NCBI RefSeq assembly: GCF_050107595.1
Contig: NZ_JBNILH010000003.1
Span: forward strand, 248,001 to 312,000
DNA length: 64,000 nucleotides
Origin: Bacillus_AB infantis_C
GTDB taxonomy: Bacteria > Bacillota > Bacilli > Bacillales > Cytobacillaceae
Reading direction: 5' to 3'
In this document: positions 43,037-51,848 of the stretch, piece after piece
Layout of the letters: every line of letters begins with the position of its first letter
Position numbering within the stretch: position 1 is the stretch's first letter
Notes under the pieces: model-generated
What the model saw: only the letters and a program-made list of their open reading frames with translations
The model's database searches: none
What the model was told of the DNA's origin: nothing
Program-made: the position numbers and the translations under genes

Positions 43037-43576
43037 CTAAATTTCCTTCCGCTCCACCCGCCGGATCAGCTCTTCTAGCCAGTAAATTGTATGCTCCATT
43101 CTGGTTGAAACATAGCCTTCCATGAATTCTCTGATGTTCTGCTGCGCCTCGCCGACATGCTTCTCGGCGTCTATGCTGCTGATCTGCTCCCAGCGGGCCT
43201 TGATGGCGTCGAGCTTTTTTTCCAGGATGGTGATGACCTTGTCGCGTTCCACATATTTAATATTGGCGATTGCGACGACCATCTCCCCGATTTGGGTGGC
43301 TTTCTCGAATTCCTTGTAGATTTTCTTCGGCAATTCTTCACGGCCCTTAGCTGTGATACCGAAAACCTGCTTATCAGGGCGGTGTTCCTCTTTGATAATT
43401 TCGACTGTCTCAATGAGGCCCTGCTTCGCCAGTGTATCGAAATGGTAGTACAGCTTGCTTTCCGTCAGCCCGCTCAGCTGATCGAGCGGGATCGGTTCGG
43501 AAAGCTGTTTTTTTAATTTATACGGATAATTATTATCCTCCATCAGTTTGCTTAGGATGAAAATTTGAATGGACAT
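43037..43576 (-). CDS. PadR-family transcriptional regulator
   Basis: A 179-residue PadR-type repressor: winged helix (SIQIFILSKLMEDNNYPYKL, LTESKLYYHFDTLAKQGLIE, then FGITAKGREELPK) and a long C-terminal dimerisation helix region (WEQISSIDAEKHVGEAQQNI). Start after GGAGGATATAAT. It lies 45 bases after the membrane protein gene and is probably cotranscribed and autoregulatory. Its stop is five bases after the array. Confidence 0.9.
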   Translation of the reverse strand: MSIQIFILSKLMEDNNYPYKLKKQLSEPIPLDQLSGLTESKLYYHFDTLAKQGLIETVEIIKEEHRPDKQVFGITAKGREELPKKIYKEFEKATQIGEMVVAIANIKYVERDKVITILEKKLDAIKARWEQISSIDAEKHVGEAQQNIREFMEGYVSTRMEHTIYWLEELIRRVERKEI

Positions 43577-43621
43577 ATTATATCCTCCTGCAAGAAGAAT
43601 CTTCTTCTTATCATAGCAAAA

Positions 43622-44812
43622 CTAGGCGGTGACTTCACCTGCAGCCTTGAGAGCATCACCTGCACCAAGCTCTGGAACCCCGACTGGCGCCGGTTTGTGA
43701 AGGAACGCAACAATGGCAATATTAATCAGCATGGCAGCTCCTCCTATTGCAGCCATTGACCAGAGGTACGGGCTTGGACTGATGCTGCTGTACATATTGG
43801 CCATGTAAGCCTGGACGGAATAATACATCGGAGAAATATGGCTCATCCATTGGAATGGAGCATACATCATTTCCCGTGAGATGGTTGCGCCATTTGCTAA
43901 TGTCTGCATCAGCAGGATCGGCAGGTTCAAGACCATGCCCCCTTCTCCGATCAGGAAGATCAGAACTGCCGTGAAGTTGAAGCAGACCATATAGTTCAGG
44001 ATCTGCTGGCCGGCCATGCCGAAGAACAGATCGCCGCTTGGCTCATTGACCAGATACGCCACTCCGACGGCAACAGCCGAGGATACAACAGCAATCAGGA
44101 GTGCTGTTAATTGCACATAAAGGAACAACCTGGTTTTGCTTGCTTTGCCGCGGCTTTCCCTGAAAGCAGCGACCAGCTGCATCGCACCGATCATAGCACC
44201 AACATAGCCGGCCATTGTCAGGAACATCGGCAGCATATTATTATTCATGCCAGCTGGAATCTTATTAATTGAAATAACATTTCCGCTATAAGCTGTTTCA
44301 ATTTTCTTAGCCATCTCTGCTGCCTGGTCTTCCGGCAGATTAAAGTTCATCAGGACACCCTGTGCAGTTTGCTGTGAGAACTGGCTGCGCAGCTGGTTGT
44401 TGATTTCACCGACGACAGATTTCATAGTAGATGAAACGGTAGTGGCAGAGGCTTCATTAATTGTAAAATCAATGCCTGCCGATCCCTCACCTTTTTGCAG
44501 ATCCGCAGAGAAGGTTTCCGGAATTCGCACAACTAAAGCCAGGTCATTATGGTTCAGGTCTTTAATGGCCTGCTTATTGCTAATATCTGTTTCAATTTCT
44601 TTAAAAGGGAGATTCTCCTGGAGCTGTCCGGCAATCTGGGCACCATAAGCGCCAGCATCTTCATTCACAATCGCAATCGGCATTTGATCGACATTCCCTG
44701 GAATCGCAGAATATCCTGGGAGAAAAATGCCAAGCATCGCAGCGGCATAGAAGATCCCCATGAAAATCGATGCGATGGCCCCTCGTGTTTTTAGAAACTG
44801 CGTAAACTTCAT
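43622..44812 (-). CDS. ABC-2/YhgE-Pip-like membrane protein
   Basis: A 396-residue membrane protein with the type-2 exporter layout: one N-terminal helix, an extracytoplasmic domain of about 170 residues with MPIAIVNEDAGAYGAQIAGQ, then five helices (GYVGAMIGAMQLVAAFRESR onward). YhgE/Pip proteins are linked to phage receptors, ESX secretion or efflux; no ATPase gene is adjacent. ATG at 44812 follows GGAAGGAAAGC. First gene of the operon with padR, suggesting drug- or stress-inducible expression. Confidence 0.82.
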   Translation of the reverse strand: MKFTQFLKTRGAIASIFMGIFYAAAMLGIFLPGYSAIPGNVDQMPIAIVNEDAGAYGAQIAGQLQENLPFKEIETDISNKQAIKDLNHNDLALVVRIPETFSADLQKGEGSAGIDFTINEASATTVSSTMKSVVGEINNQLRSQFSQQTAQGVLMNFNLPEDQAAEMAKKIETAYSGNVISINKIPAGMNNNMLPMFLTMAGYVGAMIGAMQLVAAFRESRGKASKTRLFLYVQLTALLIAVVSSAVAVGVAYLVNEPSGDLFFGMAGQQILNYMVCFNFTAVLIFLIGEGGMVLNLPILLMQTLANGATISREMMYAPFQWMSHISPMYYSVQAYMANMYSSISPSPYLWSMAAIGGAAMLINIAIVAFLHKPAPVGVPELGAGDALKAAGEVTA

Positions 44813-44869
44813 TGTTGCTTTCCTTCCTTCTATAATATTCATTTAGCTTTAATCAAACCACTTTGTTAA

Positions 44870-44891
44870 AAGTACTTTAATTTGAGTACTT
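44870..44891. promoter_or_regulatory. Inverted repeat, candidate PadR operator
   Basis: AAGTACT, 8-base spacer, AGTACTT: perfect 7-base arms located 58 bases before the permease start. Position fits an operator of the PadR protein; the promoter elements are not clear. Confidence 0.5.
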
Positions 44892-44969
44892 CGTTAGTTT
44901 ATTGCATCTTTCAGGGAAAGTCAACATAAAAAAAACTGCAAGAGAGGCGTAATTAAACACTCTTTGCAG

Positions 44970-45605
44970 TCACATATTATATTCATCAACCCATTCGCTG
45001 TATTCAGCATATAGCTGCCTTAAGCTATCCGTCCGGGCCGCAATAACCTCGCATCCCCGATCATCATAGATAAAAAAGATGATATCTTGTGTCATGTTGA
45101 TAAAAAAGATATCCGGATAATAGGAACCCCCGTCATTTCCGAACCTTGGCTTCAGCGGGAAATCCTCATTGCAGGCTGCAGTAATGATCTTCAGGCAATC
45201 AAAATCACTTTTTCTGCCTTTCAGATAGAATCTGGAAGTGTGCCCGGCCTCTTCATCATCAGGCAGATGCTGAAGAGTTTCATGTACGATTTGATATTTC
45301 AGCTTTTTATTTCTTAAATAATGACCAAACACCTTTGTGGCCCTTTTGCTCTTTCTGCCCGTTTCGGTGTGATAGATATTTAAAGCAACACCCATCTCAT
45401 CTTCTTCTGAAAAAAGGGACATAAAAAGGGACCATGTCTGGCTATATACCGCCTCAAACCGATGCAAATTCAATTCCCCATCTTCCTTGACCTGATAGAT
45501 TCCGTTTCCGAGTTCAAAGTGGATGCCTATATCCCATTGGCAATAGAGGCTAGGCTTTAAAATAAGATTAGGGAATGTTCTTTCCAAGTATGCTTTGACC
45601 TCCAT
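44970..45605 (-). CDS. DUF3885-type protein
   Basis: A 211-residue soluble protein of the DUF3885 type: YQVKEDGELNLHRFEAVYSQ near residue 40 and the C-terminal FINMTQDIIFFIYDDRGCEV, IAARTDSLRQLYAEYSEWVD. The domain occurs in Firmicutes and is sometimes in toxin-immunity loci, but no toxin is near. The second of two ATG codons (45605) has GGGGG at right distance. Function unknown. Confidence 0.75.
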   Translation of the reverse strand: MEVKAYLERTFPNLILKPSLYCQWDIGIHFELGNGIYQVKEDGELNLHRFEAVYSQTWSLFMSLFSEEDEMGVALNIYHTETGRKSKRATKVFGHYLRNKKLKYQIVHETLQHLPDDEEAGHTSRFYLKGRKSDFDCLKIITAACNEDFPLKPRFGNDGGSYYPDIFFINMTQDIIFFIYDDRGCEVIAARTDSLRQLYAEYSEWVDEYNM

Positions 45606-45814
45606 TATCATAACCCCCTAAAACCAGCTCAAGATCAGCACAAACAATCCGACACCGCAGGCCGGCAAGCATCAAGTATGGCGCTATTTTATAAAGGAGC
45701 ATAAGTCTCCCTCTTTTTTTGCTCTTTTTCTCTTATTATCTCAAAGGGGAGCAGATGGAAATTCCCTGTCGGCTCCGGAGATGGATGCGCTTACTTTTTT
45801 CAGATTCTAAAAGC

Positions 45815-46252
45815 CTACTCAAAGAATGATGTATTGAGGCGGACAACCAGCTTTCCGAACATCTCCTTTTCTTCTTCTGTCCAGTCCTTTAGAACTTTGA
45901 AATAATGGGACCTTCGGTTTGCGATATCTGCTTCCAGTTTTTCTTTTCCCAGGTCTGTAATCGAAAATACACTTACTCTGCCATCCTTTGGATCGGAACA
46001 GCGCTTGATTAGCTCCTTCGCTTCAAGTGACGCAGCCTGTCTGGACAGTGTCGAGATATCAAGCTTAAAAGCTTCAGCAAGCTCTTTAACGCGGGCTGGG
46101 CCGAATTCATCAAGCTGTCTGAGCAGCAGATAGGCTGAGCGCTCCAGCTGGCCGATCTTCTTTTCCGACTGCTCAAGATAGACTGCCTTGCGGATGAAGG
46201 TCGCCAATTCGTATTCTATTAGTTCAACGTCGTTTTGTTTCTCTTTTGACAT
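45815..46252 (-). CDS. MarR-family transcriptional regulator
   Basis: A 145-residue MarR-type dimeric repressor: winged helix with ARVKELAEAFKLDISTLSRQ, then AASLEAKELIKRCSDPKDGR and wing RVSVFSITDLGKEKL. ATG at 46252, after GGAGATGAAAGC. It diverges from lrgAB, and twin palindromes lie between the two start regions, so it probably represses lrgAB and itself. Ligand unknown. Confidence 0.92.
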   Translation of the reverse strand: MSKEKQNDVELIEYELATFIRKAVYLEQSEKKIGQLERSAYLLLRQLDEFGPARVKELAEAFKLDISTLSRQAASLEAKELIKRCSDPKDGRVSVFSITDLGKEKLEADIANRRSHYFKVLKDWTEEEKEMFGKLVVRLNTSFFE

Positions 46253-46303
46253 GCTTTCATCTCCTAGTATGAGTGGCACATAGATTGACAAAGAATAAAA
46301 TGC

Positions 46304-46337
46304 TTGTATAATACAAATATATACTTGTACTATACAA
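46304..46337. promoter_or_regulatory. Twin MarR-type operators
   Basis: TTGTAT-A-ATACAA (46304-46316, perfect) and TTGTAC-T-ATACAA (46325-46337, one mismatched pair) are 21 bases apart, two helical turns. They lie between the divergent marR and lrgAB genes. Confidence 0.8.
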
Positions 46338-46402
46338 ACATTTATCTGAAAAGTAAAGTGATTTTGAAAGGAGGAACGCTGTTCTTATTTTCCAGGACAG
46401 CT

Positions 46403-46813
46403 ATGACTATCATGAAATGGCTTCAAATTGTCCTCCAAATCTGTGTACTATACGCCTTCACCTTCACGGGTGATGTGATCCAGCGGGCTTTTCATATACC
46501 AATACCAGGAAGCATTATCGGACTCTTGCTGCTTCTTGCCTGTTTGCTGCTCCATATTGTGCCGGTCATCTTTGTGAAAGACGGAGCAAGCTTCCTGCTG
46601 TCGATTCTGCCTCTCCTGTTCATCCCGTCGATGGCAGGTGTCGTCAATTATCCGAGCCTGCTTTCCGCTACCGGAGCAGTACTGGCTGCCATCGTTGTCG
46701 TGAGCACGATTGCCACGATTGCCGCTGCAGGGCTGATGAGCCAGTTTTTAGAAAACCGTGCCGATAAACGAAAGGAGAAAAAAGCGTGCAAAGCCTTATC
46801 ATCGCAATCCTGA
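46403..46813 (+). CDS. lrgA: LrgA/CidA-family membrane protein
   Basis: Holin-like protein of 136 residues with four helices: FTFTGDVIQRAFHIPIPGSI, then GLLLLLACLLLHIVPV, and LFIPSMAGVVNYPSLL. The family works with LrgB in murein hydrolase control or pyruvate transport. The start is uncertain: AAGGAGG at 46368-46374 is followed by CTG (46379) only four bases later, while ATG 46403 has just a weak AGGA. ATG is annotated. It overlaps lrgB by 28 bases. Confidence 0.85.
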   Translation: MTIMKWLQIVLQICVLYAFTFTGDVIQRAFHIPIPGSIIGLLLLLACLLLHIVPVIFVKDGASFLLSILPLLFIPSMAGVVNYPSLLSATGAVLAAIVVVSTIATIAAAGLMSQFLENRADKRKEKKACKALSSQS

Positions 46814-47478
46814 TGATTTTCTCGACCATCACCATCTATATGGTGATGGCTTCCGTATATAAGCGATATTCCTATCCTGTATTCATTCCAGTCCTGACTT
46901 CAACCATCATTATTGTCACCCTGCTTGCAGGACTTCATGTGCCGTATAAGGAGTATATGACAGGCGGGAAATGGATCCACTTCCTGCTGGGCCCTGCTGT
47001 GACGGCCCTTGCCTACCCGCTTTATACCCAGCGCGAAGTCTTGAAAAAATACAGCCTGCCGGTACTTGGCGGCGTCTTTACGGGCTTGTTCACCGGTATG
47101 ATCACCGGCATGCTGTTTGCTATGCTGCTTGGGATGAACCACGAGCTCATCCTGTCGCTCATCCCTAAATCGATCACCACGCCCGTTGCCATGCAGATTG
47201 CAGACGGTATTGGAGGCATTCCTTCCATGACCGTCATCTTTGTCACACTCGCCGGCTTCTCAGGTGTCCTATTAGGCCCTTCCATCATCAAGTGGGTCCG
47301 GATCCGCTCCTCGCTTGGCCGCGGCATTGCACTCGGCAGCGCCTCACACGGACTTGGAACCTCAAAAGCGTCCGAATACGGCGAAGTCAGCGTCTCCATG
47401 AGCTCTGTTTCGATGACCCTGTGCGCCCTTCTTGGATCCGTGTTCGGTCCGGTTGTTGTGTGGCTGTTCCATATTTAA
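46786..47478 (+). CDS. lrgB: LrgB-family membrane protein
   Basis: A 230-residue LrgB/YohK-type membrane protein, partner of LrgA. Family core: GPAVTALAYPLYTQREVLKK, SLIPKSITTPVAMQIADGIG, then GIPSMTVIFV and SASHGLGTSKASEYGEVSVS. GTG start eight bases after AAAGGAG, inside the lrgA reading frame. Ends at a hairpin with T-run. Confidence 0.93.
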   Translation: MQSLIIAILMIFSTITIYMVMASVYKRYSYPVFIPVLTSTIIIVTLLAGLHVPYKEYMTGGKWIHFLLGPAVTALAYPLYTQREVLKKYSLPVLGGVFTGLFTGMITGMLFAMLLGMNHELILSLIPKSITTPVAMQIADGIGGIPSMTVIFVTLAGFSGVLLGPSIIKWVRIRSSLGRGIALGSASHGLGTSKASEYGEVSVSMSSVSMTLCALLGSVFGPVVVWLFHI

Positions 47479-47481
47479 AGA

Positions 47482-47517
47482 AAGCCTGCTTATCCATTTG
47501 GAAGGCAGTTTTTTTTT
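47482..47517. terminator. Terminator between lrgB and UspA gene
   Basis: AAGCCTGCTTATCC, 4-base loop, GGAAGGCAGTTTTTTTT: imperfect stem with strong T-run on +. It also lies just past the UspA gene on the minus strand. Confidence 0.7.
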
Positions 47518-47530
47518 GCAAAGCCGCAGC

Positions 47531-47950
47531 TCACTTAACAATCAGCACCGGACAGGCCGCCCGCTTGGCAACCTTATGGCTCACACTTCCCAGTACGAAT
47601 TCCTGCAGGACATTCAGCCCCCTGCTTCCAATGATTACGATATCAGCTAGATTTTTATTCGCATAGTCGACAATGCAGGGACCGGGATCACCATCCAGTA
47701 TAATGATTTCATACTGAACTCCGGATTCCTTTGCAAGCTTCTCAACCTCGGCAAGCCGCCTCTTTTTTCCATCGCCAAGATTGGCAGAATTCCAGTGGCT
47801 CAGCGTTTCCGACTTGGCTTTATCAGGATCAGCGACATAGACAATTTCAATTTTAGAGCCTGAACTGCACTTGGCGATATGGATGGCATTTTCAGCAGCC
47901 CTCTTGCTGTGCTCTGAACCATCTGTTGCTAATAATATCTTTTGGTACAT
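47531..47950 (-). CDS. Universal stress protein UspA family
   Basis: A 139-residue single-domain UspA protein of the ATP-binding type: start MYQKILLATDGSEHSKRAAE (Asp of the Walker-like fold) and end IVIIGSRGLNVLQEFVLGSV, SHKVAKRAACPVLIVK, containing G-2x-G-9x-G(S/T). It is close to the next Usp protein. ATG at 47950 after GGAGG; an upstream frame has no site. Confidence 0.92.
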   Translation of the reverse strand: MYQKILLATDGSEHSKRAAENAIHIAKCSSGSKIEIVYVADPDKAKSETLSHWNSANLGDGKKRRLAEVEKLAKESGVQYEIIILDGDPGPCIVDYANKNLADIVIIGSRGLNVLQEFVLGSVSHKVAKRAACPVLIVK

Positions 47951-48076
47951 ATGATAACCTCCTGATATTAAATTGATAACGCTTTCATTTTTAAAAAAAA
48001 GCTTTTCCCGCAACTTATTTATGATTATAACTATTTCTTATTTGAATAGCCATGGTTCAGAATAAAAAGGGAAATA

Positions 48077-48099
48077 ATGCCCTCCGGACTGGAGGGCAT
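48077..48099 (-). terminator. Hairpin after second UspA gene
   Basis: ATGCCCTCC-GGACT-GGAGGGCAT, perfect 9-base stem; the minus-strand tail (TATTTCCCTTTTTATT) is only moderately T-rich. Confidence 0.65.
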
Positions 48100-48105
48100 C
48101 TGTTT

Positions 48106-48522
48106 TTACTTTACGATAAGGACAGGGCATTCGGCCCTTTTCACGACTTTATGGCTGACACTCCCGAGAACCATTTCCTGGAGACCATTCAGTCCGCGGC
48201 TCCCTATGACAACCAGGTCGGCATCAGAAGAATTGGCATATTCAACGATTGCAGGGCCGGGTTCGCCATGAAGGATTTTGACACTGAAGGAAATACCGAG
48301 CGACTCCAGCTTTTCTTCAAACGGCAGAAGCTTTTCCCGCCTGGCAAGGTCAAGGCCCTCTTTGCTTTGTGTATGGAGGACATCAGTCATGGCTTTGGAA
48401 TAGTCGGCAACATAGACGATCTCTATCGATGCACCGGACAGCTCTGCCAGGCGGGCAGCTTGGTCTGTGGCTCTCTCTGAATGCTCTGACCCGTCAATGG
48501 CCAGCAGAATCCTCTTGTACAT
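48106..48522 (-). CDS. Universal stress protein UspA family
   Basis: A 138-residue UspA-type protein: MYKRILLAIDGSEHSERATD at the start, LVVIGSRGLNGLQEMVLGSV, then SHKVVKRAECPVLIVK at the end, with the ATP-binding Gly pattern intact. It lies 18 bases after the SulP gene stop, so the two are one operon; UspA proteins often pair with SulP carriers. Start after AAGGAAATGGGG. Confidence 0.92.
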   Translation of the reverse strand: MYKRILLAIDGSEHSERATDQAARLAELSGASIEIVYVADYSKAMTDVLHTQSKEGLDLARREKLLPFEEKLESLGISFSVKILHGEPGPAIVEYANSSDADLVVIGSRGLNGLQEMVLGSVSHKVVKRAECPVLIVK

Positions 48523-48540
48523 ATTTATTCCCCATTTCCT

Positions 48541-50004
48541 TTAATGTGCTGATAATTTTGCATTGGGATCTTGGAAGGCCGCCAGCTTGTCGACCAGCTT
48601 CTTGCTCGCTGCATTCAGGTTGATGACTTGTACGTCATTATGGTTTTCCCTGAATTTGAAGACGGCCTTATCAATGGCCCCCACGGCTGAATCATCCCAT
48701 ATATGGGCGTTCGTGAAGTCCAAAATGACTGTTTCATTTTGGACAGCAAAATCCAATGAATCAAGAAAGCTTTCAACAGAAGCAAAGAACAATTGGCCTT
48801 CTGCTTCGTATACCACTTTCTGTTTTTCCGTTCTTTTGCCCAGCCTGACAGTTGATATTTTCCAGACAAAGAAGACGGCACTAAGGACCACTCCTGCCAG
48901 AACACCCTTTGAGAGGTCATGGGTGGCAACCACAATTGCAACTGTTGCGAGCATAACAACCGCATCTGTTCTGGGTGCTTTACGCAGATAAGTGAAAGAG
49001 CTCCAGTCAAATGTTCCGATCGATACCATGATCATGATCCCTACAAGGACCGGCATCGGGATCTGCACGACCAGGTCTCCCAGGACAATGATGAGGAACA
49101 TCAGGAAAAGGCCTGCTGTCAAAGTGGACAATCGCCCTCTTCCGCCGGATTTGACATTGATGACAGACTGTCCGATCATGGCACATCCTGCCATGCCGCC
49201 AAAGAAGCCGTTCACCAGGTTGGCAATCCCCTGTCCCCTGGATTCTTTATTTTTATTGCTGTCAGTTCCTGTCATATCATCGACGATTGAAGCTGTCAGC
49301 AGTGACTCCAGCAGACCTACAATCGCAAGAGCTAACGAGTATGGAAAAATAATGGCCAGTGTTTCAAAGCTGACTGGCACATCCGGGATGAAGAAGGAAG
49401 GCAATGACCTTGTGATGGCTCCCAAATCACCTACCGTACGAAGCTCTGTACCAGAATAGATCGCGATGGCCGTCAATACAACTATCGCAATTAAAGGAGC
49501 AGGAATGGCTTTCAGAAACCTTGGAAGTATATATACAATGGCAAGCGTAATTGCGACGAACACATAGGTCATTGTGGAAATTCCAAGGAAGTGCGGCACC
49601 TGTGCCATGAAAATCAAGATGGCCAGTGCATTAACGAACCCAATCATGACCGCACGCGGAATGAATTTCATCAGCTTGGCCACTTTTAATACCCCGAAAA
49701 TGATCTGCAGAACACCAGTCAAAATAGTGGCTGCCAGAAGATAATCCAGCCCATGCTCTTTGACAAGCGGCACCATTAATAAAGCCATTGCCCCTGTAGC
49801 TGCTGAGATCATTCCGGGCCGTCCGCCAACAAAGGCGATGATGACAGCTATACAGAAGGATGCGTATAGCCCCACCATTGGGTCGACACCTGCTATAATG
49901 GAAAAGGCGATAGCCTCTGGAATGAGGGCAAGAGCGACGACGATGCCCGCAAGAATATCCGCCCTTACGTTTGAAAACCATTCTTTCTTAAGTTTTTCGA
50001 CCAA
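48541..50004 (-). CDS. SulP-family anion transporter with STAS domain
   Basis: A 487-residue SulP carrier: about 10-12 helices with the signature GLYASFCIAVIIAFVGGRPG and MISAATGAMALLMVPLV, then a C-terminal STAS domain (VILDFTNAHIWDDSAVGAID). Known members move sulfate, bicarbonate or other anions; the substrate is not deducible. TTG start 7 bases after GGAGGATC. Cotranscribed with the Usp genes downstream. Confidence 0.92.
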   Translation of the reverse strand: MVEKLKKEWFSNVRADILAGIVVALALIPEAIAFSIIAGVDPMVGLYASFCIAVIIAFVGGRPGMISAATGAMALLMVPLVKEHGLDYLLAATILTGVLQIIFGVLKVAKLMKFIPRAVMIGFVNALAILIFMAQVPHFLGISTMTYVFVAITLAIVYILPRFLKAIPAPLIAIVVLTAIAIYSGTELRTVGDLGAITRSLPSFFIPDVPVSFETLAIIFPYSLALAIVGLLESLLTASIVDDMTGTDSNKNKESRGQGIANLVNGFFGGMAGCAMIGQSVINVKSGGRGRLSTLTAGLFLMFLIIVLGDLVVQIPMPVLVGIMIMVSIGTFDWSSFTYLRKAPRTDAVVMLATVAIVVATHDLSKGVLAGVVLSAVFFVWKISTVRLGKRTEKQKVVYEAEGQLFFASVESFLDSLDFAVQNETVILDFTNAHIWDDSAVGAIDKAVFKFRENHNDVQVINLNAASKKLVDKLAAFQDPNAKLSAH

Positions 50005-50160
50005 TTTAGATCCTCCTATATATAAAAAGATAATGAATAACCAAAACTCAACTAAGACAGTCTAGCACGAATCGTCCTAAAAAGGAACCATTTTGAACCT
50101 TTATTTACGAAATCACTATGTGTTATGCTGATTGTAAACCTTTTTAAAAGGAGAAAAATC

Positions 50161-50703
50161 ATGCTGATCGGATATATGAGGCCTCTTCAAGGCGATGAAA
50201 ATTGTGAAAATCAACGGAATACACTGCAGGAAGCGGGCTGTGAAATCATTTTGGCAGAAGAGCATGCATCGCCAAAGAGGCGGACGCAGCTGGACTCCCT
50301 GCTGGAAGGGCTTAAGCCTGGCGACAAGATTTTAGTCACCAGGTTATTCAGCCTGGCGGATTCCTCGCGTCACCTTGTTGAATTGCTGGAAGAGGTCAGC
50401 TCAAGGAATGCTTTTATTTTCTCACTCGCGGAAAATATTGATACAGGCAATCCTGCCGGCTATTCTTTTCTCTACATAGCTAAGCATCTCGTTGAGTTTC
50501 AAAGCGATGTAAAAAGCGAGAAAACGAAGCAGGGGCTTTTGGCAGCCAAGGAGAAAGGCAACATCGCAGGCAGGCCGCGCAAGGCAGATGAAAATGTCCG
50601 GCGCGCAATCGAAATGTATCAGAGCAAACAATACAGCCTGAGGGAGATCAAGGACCAAACAGGCATCAGCAAATCTACGCTTTACCGGTATTTAGAAAGC
50701 TGA
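50161..50703 (+). CDS. Serine recombinase homologue lacking catalytic residues
   Basis: A 180-residue protein with the resolvase/invertase layout: N-terminal domain (MLIGYMRPLQGDENCENQRN), long E helix (EFQSDVKSEKTKQGLLAAKE), then a Hin-type helix-turn-helix (GRPRKADENVRRAIEMYQSK, SLREIKDQTGISKSTLYRYL). The catalytic Ser of GYARVS is Leu9, and the DRLGR motif is FSLAD at 63-67, so Arg68 and Arg71 of resolvase are Ser and Asp. Strand exchange should be impossible; a regulator or DNA-bridging role is inferred. ATG after AAAAGGAG. Confidence 0.85.
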   Translation: MLIGYMRPLQGDENCENQRNTLQEAGCEIILAEEHASPKRRTQLDSLLEGLKPGDKILVTRLFSLADSSRHLVELLEEVSSRNAFIFSLAENIDTGNPAGYSFLYIAKHLVEFQSDVKSEKTKQGLLAAKEKGNIAGRPRKADENVRRAIEMYQSKQYSLREIKDQTGISKSTLYRYLES

Positions 50704-51072
50704 TCCCCTTTATTTCGCCATCTTTCGGGACTTCATGAAGACCCGTATTTTGCCGCTGCTTGCTGTATTCAGTTCACTGCTGGCACGAAAGCCTTTGAAA
50801 TCTGAGCAGCACTCTTCGGTTTAAAACGCTGCCGCATATTGCCTTATCAGATGAAAGCCTGCTTTTCCTTATGAAAGGCAGGCTTATTAACGGTAAAAGA
50901 CCAAAATGTGTGCACTAGCCAGCCGGATTGATGAAAACCAGGCCAGCCTCTTACGTTAATACCCCCACCGCTTTTCCTCATAAAAAAGATAATGTTACAG
51001 TATAATAGGCAAGCCAAATCTATTAACTGAACACCAGAATACGTTATGAATTAAAAGAGGAGGTTTTTTAAC
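50704..51072. other. Intergenic region with one strong hairpin
   Basis: No gene is supported. A stable hairpin (AAGCCTGC at 50855-50862 with GCAGGCTT at 50878-50885, stem extended by TTTC/GAAA) lies 150 bases past the recombinase stop without a T-run on +. AT-rich promoter-like DNA precedes the next gene. Confidence 0.5.
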
Positions 51073-51692
51073 ATGAAAAACAAAGGCAAACATTACATAG
51101 CCATATTTGCTGGTTTATTAGTACTGCTATTAACGGGGCTTGTGAAAGCTCATCTGGTGCATCAAACGATGGTTCCGAGAAGCAGCAGTATAATGATTCG
51201 TCTAAAGATGCAGAGCACGAGTCTTCTGTTGCAGACTCTGCAGAAGATGACTCAAATACCGGCAGCACGAATACAGATGACACAGCATCTGAAAAAGAAG
51301 AAGACCCTCCTGCCAATGAAACCGAAGATAGCCTGAAGGAAGAATACCTCCAAAAACTGAATGCCAGCAAAAAAGAAACAGACGCATTAGAAACGGCAGA
51401 TTCATCAACATACGCTTTGAAAAAAGTAGAAAATGACCGTTGGGAAATTTGGGATGACAGGCTCAATGAAATTTATGGTGTTCTACAAGAACAGCTTCCG
51501 GCAGAAGAGATGGAGTCTTTAAGGGAGGAACAGCGCGATTGGCTAAAGGAACGTGACGCCCGCGCATTGGAGGCGTCCCTCAAATATGAAGGCGGTACAC
51601 AGGAACATTTAGAATATGTTGCGGTACTCGCCAACCTCACAGAAGAAAGATGCTATGAGCTGGTTGAAACTTATATGAATGAAGCAAAATAA
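51073..51692 (+). pseudogene. LprI-type (DUF1311) lipoprotein with frameshift
   Basis: Starts as MKNKGKHYIAIFAGLLVLLL-TG, then the frame runs into noise. In another frame, from 51138, it continues ACESSSGASNDGSEK, an acidic Ser/Thr/Asp/Glu-rich linker, and a C-terminal DUF1311 domain (ALKKVENDRWEIWDDRLNEI, EQLPAEEMESLREEQRDWLK, RCYELVETYM). One more G in the GGGG at 51134-51137 would join them into a lipoprotein (LLTGAC). Domain relatives inhibit lysozyme. Strong site AGAGGAGG. Either a real mutation or a homopolymer error. Confidence 0.8.
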
Positions 51693-51702
51693 GGGATACA
51701 CA

Positions 51703-51737
51703 AAAAGGCATTGCTTCTGCGCAATGCCTTTTCTTTT
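51703..51737 (+). terminator. Terminator after LprI-type gene
   Basis: AAAGGCATTGC-TTCTGC-GCAATGCCTTT followed by TCTTTTT. Confidence 0.92.
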
Positions 51738-51848
51738 TAACTTCTTGTATAGCGTAGCGGAAACAGTTTAACAGATGATAGTCTTCTATGCGGCTGATTT
51801 AGAAAAGCTCACGATCCGTTCCAGCACTTAAAGCAATTGCGCCATATG

